From TMED88 sp964515335 (GTDB taxonomy: Bacteria; Myxococcota_A; UBA9160; UBA4427): a DNA stretch of 64,000 bases. This document shows, piece after piece, positions 8,495 to 18,291 of the stretch. Within the stretch, counting starts at the first letter, position 1. Each line of letters begins with the position of its first letter. Below the pieces are notes generated by a model, which worked only from the letters and a program-made list of their open reading frames with translations, was not told the DNA's origin and did no database searches. Where the stretch lies: assembly GCA_964515335.1 (NCBI GenBank), contig CAZETS010000001.1, positions 60,504 to 124,503 of the forward strand, written 5' to 3'. A program made the position numbers and the translations under genes.

Positions 8495-8841
8495 CGCCTC
8501 TGAACTGGCGTAGAGGTTTCGAGATGGACCGCAGGCGAAGCCCCAGATTCCGGACCCGATTCGAATCGATCATCTCCTCGTCGAGCACCGAGGCCGCGGG
8601 CCTGCTCGACGAGATCTCCTATGCGGGAGCGCGCATCGAGGAGAGCTCCTTCAAGCCTCCGGTCGGGAGCAAGCTGACGCTTCACATCTTCGTGCAGCCC
8701 GTTGCGCCCTTCGAGCTGCAGGGGCAGGTGGCGCGCCACACCGAGACCGGCTTCGCGGTCATCTACGAGCTGTTCGACCCGGAGATCCGCCGGCTCGTCG
8801 ACGACGTATCGGCGATCGTCAGCGCACCGCGGATCGACTAG
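8491..8841 (+). CDS. PilZ-domain protein
   Basis: This is a small single-domain PilZ protein, a likely c-di-GMP receptor. The DRRRSPRFRTRF segment supplies the Arg-rich binding motif, LLDEISYAGARIEE fits the second (D/NxSxxG) motif in degenerate form, and a beta-rich body follows. The ATG at 8491 overlaps the thiE stop and gives 116 residues. The ATG at 8524 (105 residues), right before the Arg motif, is an equally good choice. It sits between thiamine genes and a GGDEF-EAL-PilZ gene, so its effector role probably concerns that neighbour rather than thiamine. Confidence 0.75.
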   Translation: MTPLNWRRGFEMDRRRSPRFRTRFESIISSSSTEAAGLLDEISYAGARIEESSFKPPVGSKLTLHIFVQPVAPFELQGQVARHTETGFAVIYELFDPEIRRLVDDVSAIVSAPRID

Positions 8842-8913
8842 GAGCCTGGCCGGTCGGGCTTCGCCCCCGCAGCTGTCGCAGGCGCAACCTCGCGAGATCG
8901 GAACCGGAGCTCC

Positions 8914-11900
8914 ATGGGCCTCGAACCCATTCAGCAGGTCGCGATCCTCGTCGGCGCCAGCGCCCTGGCTCTCTTCATGGCCATGCGCTTTCGGCAGCGC
9001 GCCCCCGCAAGCGGGGCCGCTCCAGCGCTGCCGATCGTGCTGCGCGAGGCGGGACTCGGCGTACTCACCGGCGCCTTCGTCGCGCTGGCGGCGCTCGCCG
9101 CGGCGAGCGCGATGCCGCTCGACGATCCCGCGCAGCCGGCCGGGGCTGCCGAGAGCATCGACCCGGCGGCGCTCGCCTGTGTGCTGATCACGCTGCTTCT
9201 GCTCTGCGGCGAGCGTGGGCGCTGGACCGGGCATCGGCTCGCCACGTTGCTGGCCGCGCTCGTCCCCTGGGCGCTGGTGCCCGAGTGGGGCGGGACCGGC
9301 GCAGCCCGCTTGCCGGTCGCTCAGCTGGGACTGGCCTCGGCGGCGCTGTATCGCGTGCTGCTGAGCGGTGCCATGTTCGAGCTGATCGCAACGAAGGCGC
9401 GCACGGCCGCCATCGAGGCCACCGGCGACGGAATCATCGTGGTCGACCGGGAAGGCCGGCTGCTGGAAGCGAACGCGCGAGGCCTGCAGGCGTACCGCTC
9501 GCTGACCGGTTCGGGCGCCGGGCAGCCGGCAGCTGGTGGAGACGAGCCGCATCGCCTTCCCGAGCGCATCCGGGCGCTCCTCGGGCAACCGAAGGCGAGC
9601 CACTTCTGCCTGCGAAACGGCACGGAGGGCGTCTTCGAGATCTGGCTGTGCGCCGCCGATCCGCTCGACCGCCTCCGCTCCAGCCGCTCGCTCGTGGTTC
9701 GGGACATCAGCGACCGGCGTCGCGAGGAGCGTCACCTGCAACGCCTCGCCCACTACGACAGCCTGACCGGGCTGCCCAATCGCCGCCTCTTCGTCGAGAA
9801 CCTCGAGGCCGCGCTGCGCAAGGCCCAGACTCGCCGAGCCGAGGTCGCCCTCTTCTACATCGATCTCGACCGCTTCAAGGAGATCAACGACACGCTCGGT
9901 CATGGCGCCGGCGACGAGATGCTGCGCGTGGTGGCCGAGAGGTTTCGCGACCACATGGCCACCCACTACCGGGCCGGACTCGACGGCGGCCGGGCGGCGA
10001 CGGTGGCGCGGCTCGGCGGTGACGAGTTCGCGGTCATCCTGCCCGCCGTCACCGGCCCGCGAGTGATCGAGCAGCTCGCCGAGGAACTCCTCGACCGGCT
10101 CAGCGAGCCGATGCCGATCGCCGAGCGCGAGATCACGGCTTCGGGGAGCATCGGAATCGCCGTTCATCCGGCGGACGGCCACGAAGTCGAGACGCTGGTC
10201 AAGCACGCCGACTCGGCCCTCTACGCCGCGAAGCGGCTCGGGCGCCGGCGTTTCGAGCGCTACCAGCCGGCGTTCAGCCGAGAGGCCGACCGCACCCGCC
10301 TGATCGAGCAGGAGCTGCGCAGGGCGATCGAGCGGGGCGAGCTCGAGCTCCACTACCAGCCGAAGGTCGATGTCGAGACCCAGACGGTCCACGGCTTCGA
10401 AGCGCTCCTGCGCTGGAAGAGCGACGAACTCGGGCCGGTCAGCCCGTCCGAATTCATCCCCGTCGCCGAGGAGCGGGGCCTCATCGCCAGCATCGGCGCT
10501 TGGTGCGTCGAGCAGGCCTGCGAGCAGCTCCGGGCGTGGCGCGACGACGGGTACGACCTCGTGCCCATCGCCGTAAACGTCTCGAGCGCCCAGTTCATCG
10601 GCTCGAACCTGCAGCACATCGTGAGAGAGGCGCTCGAGGCGAGCGACGTCGACCCGGTGTTGCTCGAGCTCGAGCTGACCGAGCGCCTGCTGCTCGAGGA
10701 CGACGAGCAGACTTCGCGCTGCCTCTCCGACCTGAAGCAGATGGGCGTTCGAATCGCGCTCGACGACTTCGGGACCGGCTACTCGGCCCTCACCTACCTG
10801 AGCCGGTTTCCGCTCGACGTCGTCAAGATGGATCGCGACCTGCTGCGCGACATCGAGACGAGCGAGTCGGCGGCGGGAATCGCTGCCGCCGTCATCTCGA
10901 TGTCCCACTCGCTGGGCCTCGAAGTCGTGGCCGAGGGCGTCGACGCCGAGGGCCAGCTGACGATGCTGCGCGAGATGCGGTGCAACCTGATCCAGGGATT
11001 CCTCTACGCACCGGCGCTGCGAGCCTCGGACGTCGCGCGCTTCCTTGGCCGTGGCGGTGCGCCGCGACCCACCGTCGAGCCCAAGTCCGCGCCGCCGCCC
11101 GCCCCGTCGAGCGTCGAACCGCGCGAGCGCGAAGTGGAGCCCGAGGCGTGGCAGGAAACCGCGGACCCGCTCGACGTCTTCGAGCCCGCCGCAGCCGTCC
11201 CGACGCCCCGGGCGCTGATCCTCGCCCGGTCGGGCGACGACTCGCTCGAGCCGGTCGCCACACGCCTGACCCGCCTCGGCGTCGAGGTCTCGACCCTGCT
11301 GACCGACAGCGGTCCGGACGCGCCCAGCGCCGTGCCCGACACCGCCCATCAGCTGGTCGTGACGGCTCCTCACGGCGACCTCGCCGCCGCCGGCGAGATC
11401 CTCGACGAGCTGTCGAGCCGGGGCGCCCAGCCGGCACCGTCCCTGCTGGTCGTCGGCGACGAGCCCGGCGCCGAGCAACGCGCGCGGATCCGCGAGGCGG
11501 GGGTGCGCTGGGTTCTCTGGGCGCCCTTCGACGACGCCGACCTCGGCTTTCTCGTCGATGCCGCGATGCACCTGGGCCAGGGCCACGACCCGGGCCGCAC
11601 ACGAGCGCGGGTGCCGATGGACTCGATGGCGTGGATCCGCTCGGGGCCGCGGCGCGAGGTCGGCGTGCTCTCGAGCCTCTCGCGAGACGGCGCCTTCATC
11701 GAGATGTCCGAGCCGTTCGAACCCGGCGCTTCGATTCGGATCGAGTTCGAGCTCGAGGGCGGTCACGTCTCGACCTTCGCCACGGTGCTCGACCACCGCG
11801 CGAGCGGCCAGCTGGTACGGAATCCCGGGATGGGCGTCAGCTTCTACGGCCTCGACCCGGCGAGCCGCTTCGCGATCCGCGAGTACGTCGAGGCGAACGC

Positions 11901-11919
11901 GGCGAAGTACGTCCCCTGA
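8914..11919 (+). CDS. Membrane PAS-GGDEF-EAL-PilZ c-di-GMP protein
   Basis: The 1001-residue product has, in order: four or so hydrophobic segments (about 8-150), a PAS-like domain (about 165-270), a GGDEF domain with an intact GGDEF at 368-372, and an EAL domain with EAL at 496-498 (GFEALLRW) plus later EL-E and DDFGTG motifs. A Pro-rich linker, a receiver-like fold lacking an obvious phosphoacceptor Asp, and a C-terminal PilZ domain (RARVPM, then LSRDGAFIE) follow. The family makes and breaks c-di-GMP at the membrane. Both catalytic motifs look intact, so the net direction cannot be told from sequence. It follows the PilZ gene by 72 bp on the same strand. Confidence 0.92.
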   Translation: MGLEPIQQVAILVGASALALFMAMRFRQRAPASGAAPALPIVLREAGLGVLTGAFVALAALAAASAMPLDDPAQPAGAAESIDPAALACVLITLLLLCGERGRWTGHRLATLLAALVPWALVPEWGGTGAARLPVAQLGLASAALYRVLLSGAMFELIATKARTAAIEATGDGIIVVDREGRLLEANARGLQAYRSLTGSGAGQPAAGGDEPHRLPERIRALLGQPKASHFCLRNGTEGVFEIWLCAADPLDRLRSSRSLVVRDISDRRREERHLQRLAHYDSLTGLPNRRLFVENLEAALRKAQTRRAEVALFYIDLDRFKEINDTLGHGAGDEMLRVVAERFRDHMATHYRAGLDGGRAATVARLGGDEFAVILPAVTGPRVIEQLAEELLDRLSEPMPIAEREITASGSIGIAVHPADGHEVETLVKHADSALYAAKRLGRRRFERYQPAFSREADRTRLIEQELRRAIERGELELHYQPKVDVETQTVHGFEALLRWKSDELGPVSPSEFIPVAEERGLIASIGAWCVEQACEQLRAWRDDGYDLVPIAVNVSSAQFIGSNLQHIVREALEASDVDPVLLELELTERLLLEDDEQTSRCLSDLKQMGVRIALDDFGTGYSALTYLSRFPLDVVKMDRDLLRDIETSESAAGIAAAVISMSHSLGLEVVAEGVDAEGQLTMLREMRCNLIQGFLYAPALRASDVARFLGRGGAPRPTVEPKSAPPPAPSSVEPREREVEPEAWQETADPLDVFEPAAAVPTPRALILARSGDDSLEPVATRLTRLGVEVSTLLTDSGPDAPSAVPDTAHQLVVTAPHGDLAAAGEILDELSSRGAQPAPSLLVVGDEPGAEQRARIREAGVRWVLWAPFDDADLGFLVDAAMHLGQGHDPGRTRARVPMDSMAWIRSGPRREVGVLSSLSRDGAFIEMSEPFEPGASIRIEFELEGGHVSTFATVLDHRASGQLVRNPGMGVSFYGLDPASRFAIREYVEANAAKYVP

Positions 11920-11935
11920 GCCGGCGGCGAGCCGG

Positions 11936-12298
11936 ACGACGCAGAACCCGCTGTTCCCGGTGAACCTGGCGGATCTGCTGCTGCGCCACAGCAGTGCGAA
12001 CCACAAACGGGAGACGATCGCTTTCTCGAAGCGTCGGCAAGGGGCGCTCTACCGGATGGCGATCTTCGCGGTGTGGCGCAACTACGTGAAGTCGACCTCG
12101 GAGAACCGGAGGGATGAGCCGCCGGGGGTGACGATCGGGGTGATCAAGAGGCGGCTCTCGGTCCGCAAGATCCTCGAGACCCGATTGGTTCCCCGGAAGC
12201 GGGAGCTCTCGCCCTGGCTCGAGCGGTGCTACTGGGGACGGATCCCGACGAGGCGGCTACCGCGGATCCGGGTCCACGCGGCACGGTTCGCCGTCTAA
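11936..12298 (+). pseudogene. Transposase-like C-terminal remnant
   Basis: A frame without its own start ends at the TAA at 12298 and encodes NPLFPVNLADLLLRH, then RETIAFSKRRQ, a MAIFAVWRNYVKS stretch and a basic tail (RKRELSPWLERCYWGR). This resembles the conserved C-terminal end of a transposase-like protein that is often multicopy in environmental genomes. The matching NPLFPVN and VWRNYVKS pattern is recalled, not searched. No N-terminal catalytic part, terminal inverted repeats or target duplications were found. It reads as a decayed copy stranded between the c-di-GMP gene and galK. Confidence 0.5.
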
Positions 12299-12361
12299 GC
12301 GCGGAAAACCACCGCGAACCGACGACTTCGAGTCGTCTTGGGCCCAATCTTCGAGCCACCT

Positions 12362-13543
12362 CTAGAGCGTATACGCCGCCGCCCCGGAGCCGATCGCCAC
12401 CTCCATCAGCCGCGGACGTCGCCCGAAGCGGGCCTCGAACCCGTCCGCGATCCCCCGCTCGGCCGACTCGACCCGGTCCGGCTCGACGAGATGCAGCGTG
12501 CAGCCGCCGAAGCCCGCACCGGTCAACCGCGAGCCCACGACGCCCGGTAGCCCGTCGGCCACCTCACACAGACAGTCGAGCTCGGGCACCGACACCTCGT
12601 AGTCGTCGCGCAGGCTCGCCTGCCCCTCGCCGAGCAGGCGCCCCAGCGCGACCCGGTCGCCGCTCCGCATGGCCTCGCAGAACCGCGCGACCCGCGCGTT
12701 CTCCGTGACGACGTGGCGCGCACGGCGGAACCAGGCCGGTTCGAGGATCTGCTCGAGCGCGGGTAGCGCTTGCTCGGTGATGTCGCGAAGGCTGCGACCG
12801 AACGGCGAGGCGAGGTGCGCGCGCCGGGCCGACTCGAACGCGGCCGCGCACTCGTCGACGCGCGCCCGATACGCGCCGTCCGCCGCCAGCGCGCGCGTCA
12901 CGCCCGAGTGGGCGAGCACGATGGCCGGCGCCACCCCCGCGAAGGCCACCGACTCGACCTCGCGGCTGCGACAATCGATCCGCAGCGCCCGGCCCCGCTG
13001 CCCGAGCGCGCTGGCGAACTGATCGAGGATCCCGCAGCCCACGCCGACGAAGTGGCTCTCTCCGCGATGGGCGATCTCCGCCCAGTCGCGCGGCGTGGCC
13101 TCGACCCCGGCGAGCCGTGTCAGCACCGCACACACCGCGACACCGAGCGCGGCCGAGCTCGATAGCCCCGATCCGGTCGGCACACTGCTCGAGATGGCGA
13201 GCTCGGCGCCGACCACGGGCAGGCCCCGCTCCTGCATGGCGAACGCGACGCCCTGCACGTAGTCGAGCCAGTCGCCGCGCCGCTCGGGCCGTTCGCACAC
13301 GAAGTCGGCCGATGCGTCGAGATCGAGGGCGTGGGCCACGATCCGGCCGTCGCCGCGACTGCACGCCGCCACCGTCGTGTAGCGGTCGATCGCGCACGGC
13401 AGCACGAGGCCTTCGGTGTAGTCGGTGTGCTCGCCGATCAGGTTGACCCGGCCGGGAGCCACCGCCGCGGCCGACGGCGCGCGCCCGGCGATCGAGCGCA
13501 GCCTCGCCGCGACCGTGTCGATTGCCTCCGTGGCCGACTCCAC
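12362..13543 (-). CDS. galK: Galactokinase
   Basis: The 393-residue GHMP kinase phosphorylates galactose at C1. The galactokinase signature PGRVNLIGEHTDY is near residue 29, the GHMP ATP loop PTGSGLSSSAAL near 127, and the third motif TGAGFGGCTLH near the C-terminus. GVGCGILDQFASALGQ supplies the catalytic Asp region. The start is a GTG at 13543; no other Leloir gene is adjacent, so it stands alone. A tandem repeat array lies upstream, between it and the divergent Do-like protease. Confidence 0.92.
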   Translation of the reverse strand: MESATEAIDTVAARLRSIAGRAPSAAAVAPGRVNLIGEHTDYTEGLVLPCAIDRYTTVAACSRGDGRIVAHALDLDASADFVCERPERRGDWLDYVQGVAFAMQERGLPVVGAELAISSSVPTGSGLSSSAALGVAVCAVLTRLAGVEATPRDWAEIAHRGESHFVGVGCGILDQFASALGQRGRALRIDCRSREVESVAFAGVAPAIVLAHSGVTRALAADGAYRARVDECAAAFESARRAHLASPFGRSLRDITEQALPALEQILEPAWFRRARHVVTENARVARFCEAMRSGDRVALGRLLGEGQASLRDDYEVSVPELDCLCEVADGLPGVVGSRLTGAGFGGCTLHLVEPDRVESAERGIADGFEARFGRRPRLMEVAIGSGAAAYTL

Positions 13544-13607
13544 CTGCCTCGCGCCCCCTGATCCGCCAGACCTTCCCGGGCCCCGCCGCTCGTCCCGCGG
13601 CGGTCGG

Positions 13608-13674
13608 CCGCAGTGAATGGCCCGCAGTTGATGGCCACAGTGAATGGCCCGCAGTGAATGGCCACAGTGAACCG
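13608..13674. repeat. Five-copy 13-bp tandem array, alternating 13/14-bp spacing
   Basis: Five copies of CCRCAGTGAATGG (or a one- to three-base variant) start at 13608, 13622, 13635, 13649 and 13662. The steps are 14, 13, 14 and 13, giving a 27-bp higher-order period. The second copy has TTGATGG and the last ends AACCG. The array lies between the divergent galK (start 13543) and the Do-like protease (start 13813), so it may be a binding-site array, or simply slippage of a short sequence. Confidence 0.85.
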
Positions 13675-13812
13675 CCGACTCCCGCGCGGGGCCATAGCGG
13701 ATGCACGCCTACCACACGGGGGGCGACGCCAGCCCGCGGGGCGATACCCTCCCGCACGCCCGGGGCACCCCGCGCCCGCGGCAGAGCCAGAACGCACAGC
13801 GCAGGAGGCCGA

Positions 13813-15201
13813 GTGCGGGCCGCGATGGCAGCAGGGACCGGAGAGCGGCGCCGACGGCGGCGGCTGGCGGGCATCGTGCTCACGCTGACGGCCTGGGGGG
13901 GCGCCGTTGCCGCCACCGCGCAGGCCGAGGATCCGTTCCTGCGCCGCACCGCCACGGTGCGGGCCGTCGAGTCGGCCGGGCCCGCCGTGGTGAACGTCAC
14001 CACGGAGCAGATCGCCCGGGCCCAGAGCCCCTTCGGTCCGTCGGTCCAGAACCCCTACTTCGAGCGCTACTTCAGCGAGCTCTTCGAGCCGCGCTCGCCC
14101 CGCACCCTGCAGAACCTCGGCTCGGGCGTGATCATCAGCGGCGAGGGGCACGTGCTCACCAACGAGCACGTGGTGGCGCGGGCCACGCACATCTCAGTGA
14201 CCCTGGCGGACGGCCGCGGCTTCGACGCCCGCATCGTCGGCGCCGACCCGACCAACGACCTCGCGGTGCTGCAGATCGAGACCGACGAAGCCCTGCCCTG
14301 GATTCTGCCGGGCTCGTCGGCGGACGTGATGGTCGGCGAGCCGGTGATCGCGATCGGCAACCCCTTCGGCCTCTCGAACACCGTGACGACCGGTGTGGTC
14401 TCGGCGACGAACCGTTCGATCCACGCTCACGGTCACACCTTCCACGGCTTCCTGCAGACCGACGCCTCGATCAATCCCGGCAACTCGGGCGGTCCGCTGC
14501 TCAACGCCGAGGGCACGCTGATCGGCGTCAACACCGCCATCTACAACGGTGCCGAGGGCATCGGCTTCGCGATCCCGATCGACGTGGCCACGCGCGTAGT
14601 CGCCGAGCTGATCGAGCACGGGGAGCTCTTGCCCGTGACGCTCGGCCTCGAGTTCCAGGACCTCGACCCCGCCCTGCGCGAGGTGATGGAGCTGCCCCGC
14701 CAGGTGCGCGGCGCGCTGATCAACCGCGTCCAGCCAGGTGGCCCGGCCGCGCGCGCGGGGCTGCTGCGCGGCGACATCGTCTCGCGCATCGACAACCACG
14801 ACCTGCACTCCGCCCGCCAGCTGTTCGAGATCCTCGAGACCGTCACCGCCGACCAGCCGCTCGAGCTCGAGGTGTGGCGCGACGGCGTCGCTCGCAGCAT
14901 GCCCGTGGTCGCCCGCAAGATTCCCGACGACGTGCACGACGAGCTCGCCAGCCGGCTGCTCGGGCTCGAGCTCGGCTGGCAGCAGGTCGGCGCGTACGCG
15001 GTGACGGGCGTGCGCCGCGGCTCACCGGGCGAGCGCATCGGCCTCCAGCCGGGCGACTACGTGCTGGCCGTGAACGGGCTGCGGCTCGACGGCGAAGCGG
15101 CGCTGACCCGGGCGATGCTCGACCTGCGCGGGCGCGAGCGGGCCCTGGTCGTGGTCCAGCGCGGGCCCGGCCGGTACCATCTCACCATTCCGCTGCGCTG
15201 A
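13813..15201 (+). CDS. Do-like (HtrA) periplasmic serine protease with two PDZ domains, copy 1
   Basis: The 462-residue product has an Arg-rich n-region and hydrophobic signal segment (about residues 10-38), then a trypsin-like domain with the triad His119 (NEHVV), Asp149 (NDLAVL) and Ser225 (GNSGGP). Two PDZ domains follow (about 280-370 and 385-460). HtrA proteins degrade or refold damaged periplasmic proteins. The GTG start is chosen because AGGAGG lies four bases upstream; an ATG at 13825 is less well placed. A second Do-like gene follows after 170 bp, with a different signal and linker, so this is a divergent tandem pair. Confidence 0.9.
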   Translation: MRAAMAAGTGERRRRRRLAGIVLTLTAWGGAVAATAQAEDPFLRRTATVRAVESAGPAVVNVTTEQIARAQSPFGPSVQNPYFERYFSELFEPRSPRTLQNLGSGVIISGEGHVLTNEHVVARATHISVTLADGRGFDARIVGADPTNDLAVLQIETDEALPWILPGSSADVMVGEPVIAIGNPFGLSNTVTTGVVSATNRSIHAHGHTFHGFLQTDASINPGNSGGPLLNAEGTLIGVNTAIYNGAEGIGFAIPIDVATRVVAELIEHGELLPVTLGLEFQDLDPALREVMELPRQVRGALINRVQPGGPAARAGLLRGDIVSRIDNHDLHSARQLFEILETVTADQPLELEVWRDGVARSMPVVARKIPDDVHDELASRLLGLELGWQQVGAYAVTGVRRGSPGERIGLQPGDYVLAVNGLRLDGEAALTRAMLDLRGRERALVVVQRGPGRYHLTIPLR

Positions 15202-15371
15202 GCGCGCAGCGGGTCTGCAGGCGGCGGCATGGGCGGGCGCGCGGCACCGATGGGGAACCACTGGTCGGGTTCCGACGTCCGATCCCCTCCCGGCGCCTCG
15301 GCCCACTCGCGGGCGCGGGCACGCCCTGCCGGGCCAGACGCGCCCCGCACTTCGAGGACGACGACGAACCG

Positions 15372-16877
<1,506 letters not shown>

Positions 16878-16916
16878 CGATCGGGGGCTCGACGTGCCGC
16901 GGACGCGGCCGCCCCG

Positions 16917-18131
16917 CTAGCCGGCCCCGATCCAGCGGCGGGTGTGCGCGGCGATCACCGCCTCCTCGTTGGTCGGTACGACCCAGGCCGACACGCGGCT
17001 CGACGGCGTGGTGATCCGCGGACCGCGCCCGGCGTTGGCGGCGGCGTCGAGCTCGATGCCCAGCCAGGCGAGGCGCCGGCAGACCGCCTCGCGGATCGGC
17101 GCGGCGTTCTCGCCGACGCCGCCGGTGAAGACCACCGCGTCGAGCCCCTCGATTGCGGCCGCCATCGCCGCGATCTCCCGGACGAGCCGGTACACGAACA
17201 GGTCCACGGCGAGCCGCGCCGACTCCGCTTCACTCGCGAGGAGCGCGCGCATGTCGGACGAGATCTGCGACACGCCGAGCAGCCCGCTCTCGTCGTGGAG
17301 CAGCCGGGAGAGCCCGGGCTCGTCGTAGCCGAGCTCGCGCATCAGGTGGAGCAGCACGCCCGGGTCGAGGGAACCGGGCCGGGTGCCCATCATCAGGCCG
17401 TCGAGCGGCGTGAGCCCCATCGTGGTCGCCACGCAGCGCCGCTCGCGAAGCGCGGCGAGGCTCGCGCCCCCGCCGAGATGACCCACGACGACCCGCCCGT
17501 CGGCGGCGTCGCCGAGCAGCGCCGGCAGCCGCGCCGTCACGCTCTCGTAGGACAGCCCGTGGAACCCGTAGCGGCGCACGCCCGCCTCGTGGAGGCGCGG
17601 CGGCAGCGGGAAGCGCTGGGCGAGCGGATGCTGGGTGGCGTGGAAGGCCGTGTCGAAGCAGGCGACCTGCAGCAGACCCTCGCGCGATCTGCGCAGCGCC
17701 TCGATGGCCGCGAGCCCGTGCGGCTGGTGTCTCGGAGCGAGGGGCACGAGCTCGCGCAGCGCTTCGAGGACCGCTTCGTCCACGACCACCGGCTCGGTGA
17801 AGCGCGTGCCGCCGTGCACGACCCGGTGGCCGGCCGCCACCACGTGCAGGCCCGGCAGGCGCGCGTCGATCTGCGCCAGGATGAACTCGAGCGCCCCCGC
17901 GTGGTCGCTGGTGGCCTCGACCCCGCGTGCCGACGAGTCGACCTCGTCGATCCGCCCGTCGCCGTCACCGCAGACGAAGCGGGCGGCACCACCGATGCCC
18001 TCGACCTGCCCGCGCAGTCGCGGGGCCTCGTCGGCTGCGGCGGCCGCGCCGCCCTGCCCCGGCTGCGCGGCGTAGACGCCGAACTTGAGGCTCGAAGACC
18101 CCGCATTGAGGACGACGATCGCCTCGCTCAT
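16917..18131 (-). CDS. ackA: Acetate kinase
   Basis: The 404-residue ASKHA-fold enzyme interconverts acetyl phosphate + ADP and acetate + ATP. The signature VLNAGSSSLKFGVY opens the protein, and GHRVVHGGTRF, VGHLGGGASLAAL, and VVFTGGVGENAAPIREAVCRRL follow. The start ATG is followed directly by the conserved N-terminus; the open frame further upstream is non-conserved. It is divergent from xsc, with 160 bp between the starts. Xsc releases acetyl phosphate, so AckA is the natural next enzyme. No phosphotransacetylase gene was found beside it. Confidence 0.94.
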   Translation of the reverse strand: MSEAIVVLNAGSSSLKFGVYAAQPGQGGAAAAADEAPRLRGQVEGIGGAARFVCGDGDGRIDEVDSSARGVEATSDHAGALEFILAQIDARLPGLHVVAAGHRVVHGGTRFTEPVVVDEAVLEALRELVPLAPRHQPHGLAAIEALRRSREGLLQVACFDTAFHATQHPLAQRFPLPPRLHEAGVRRYGFHGLSYESVTARLPALLGDAADGRVVVGHLGGGASLAALRERRCVATTMGLTPLDGLMMGTRPGSLDPGVLLHLMRELGYDEPGLSRLLHDESGLLGVSQISSDMRALLASEAESARLAVDLFVYRLVREIAAMAAAIEGLDAVVFTGGVGENAAPIREAVCRRLAWLGIELDAAANAGRGPRITTPSSRVSAWVVPTNEEAVIAAHTRRWIGAG

Positions 18132-18291
18132 TGCTCGACTTCGCTCCGTGTCACTGCGAGATCCCGCCCGAGGACTCGGGACCGGGACCCCGTGTATATC
18201 AGAAGCATCGGCTGCTTCCTCGGCTTTACGCTCTCCCGGCGCTATGGGAGAATTGCAGATCGATCTCCGCTCACGAGAGGAACCCACTCCG

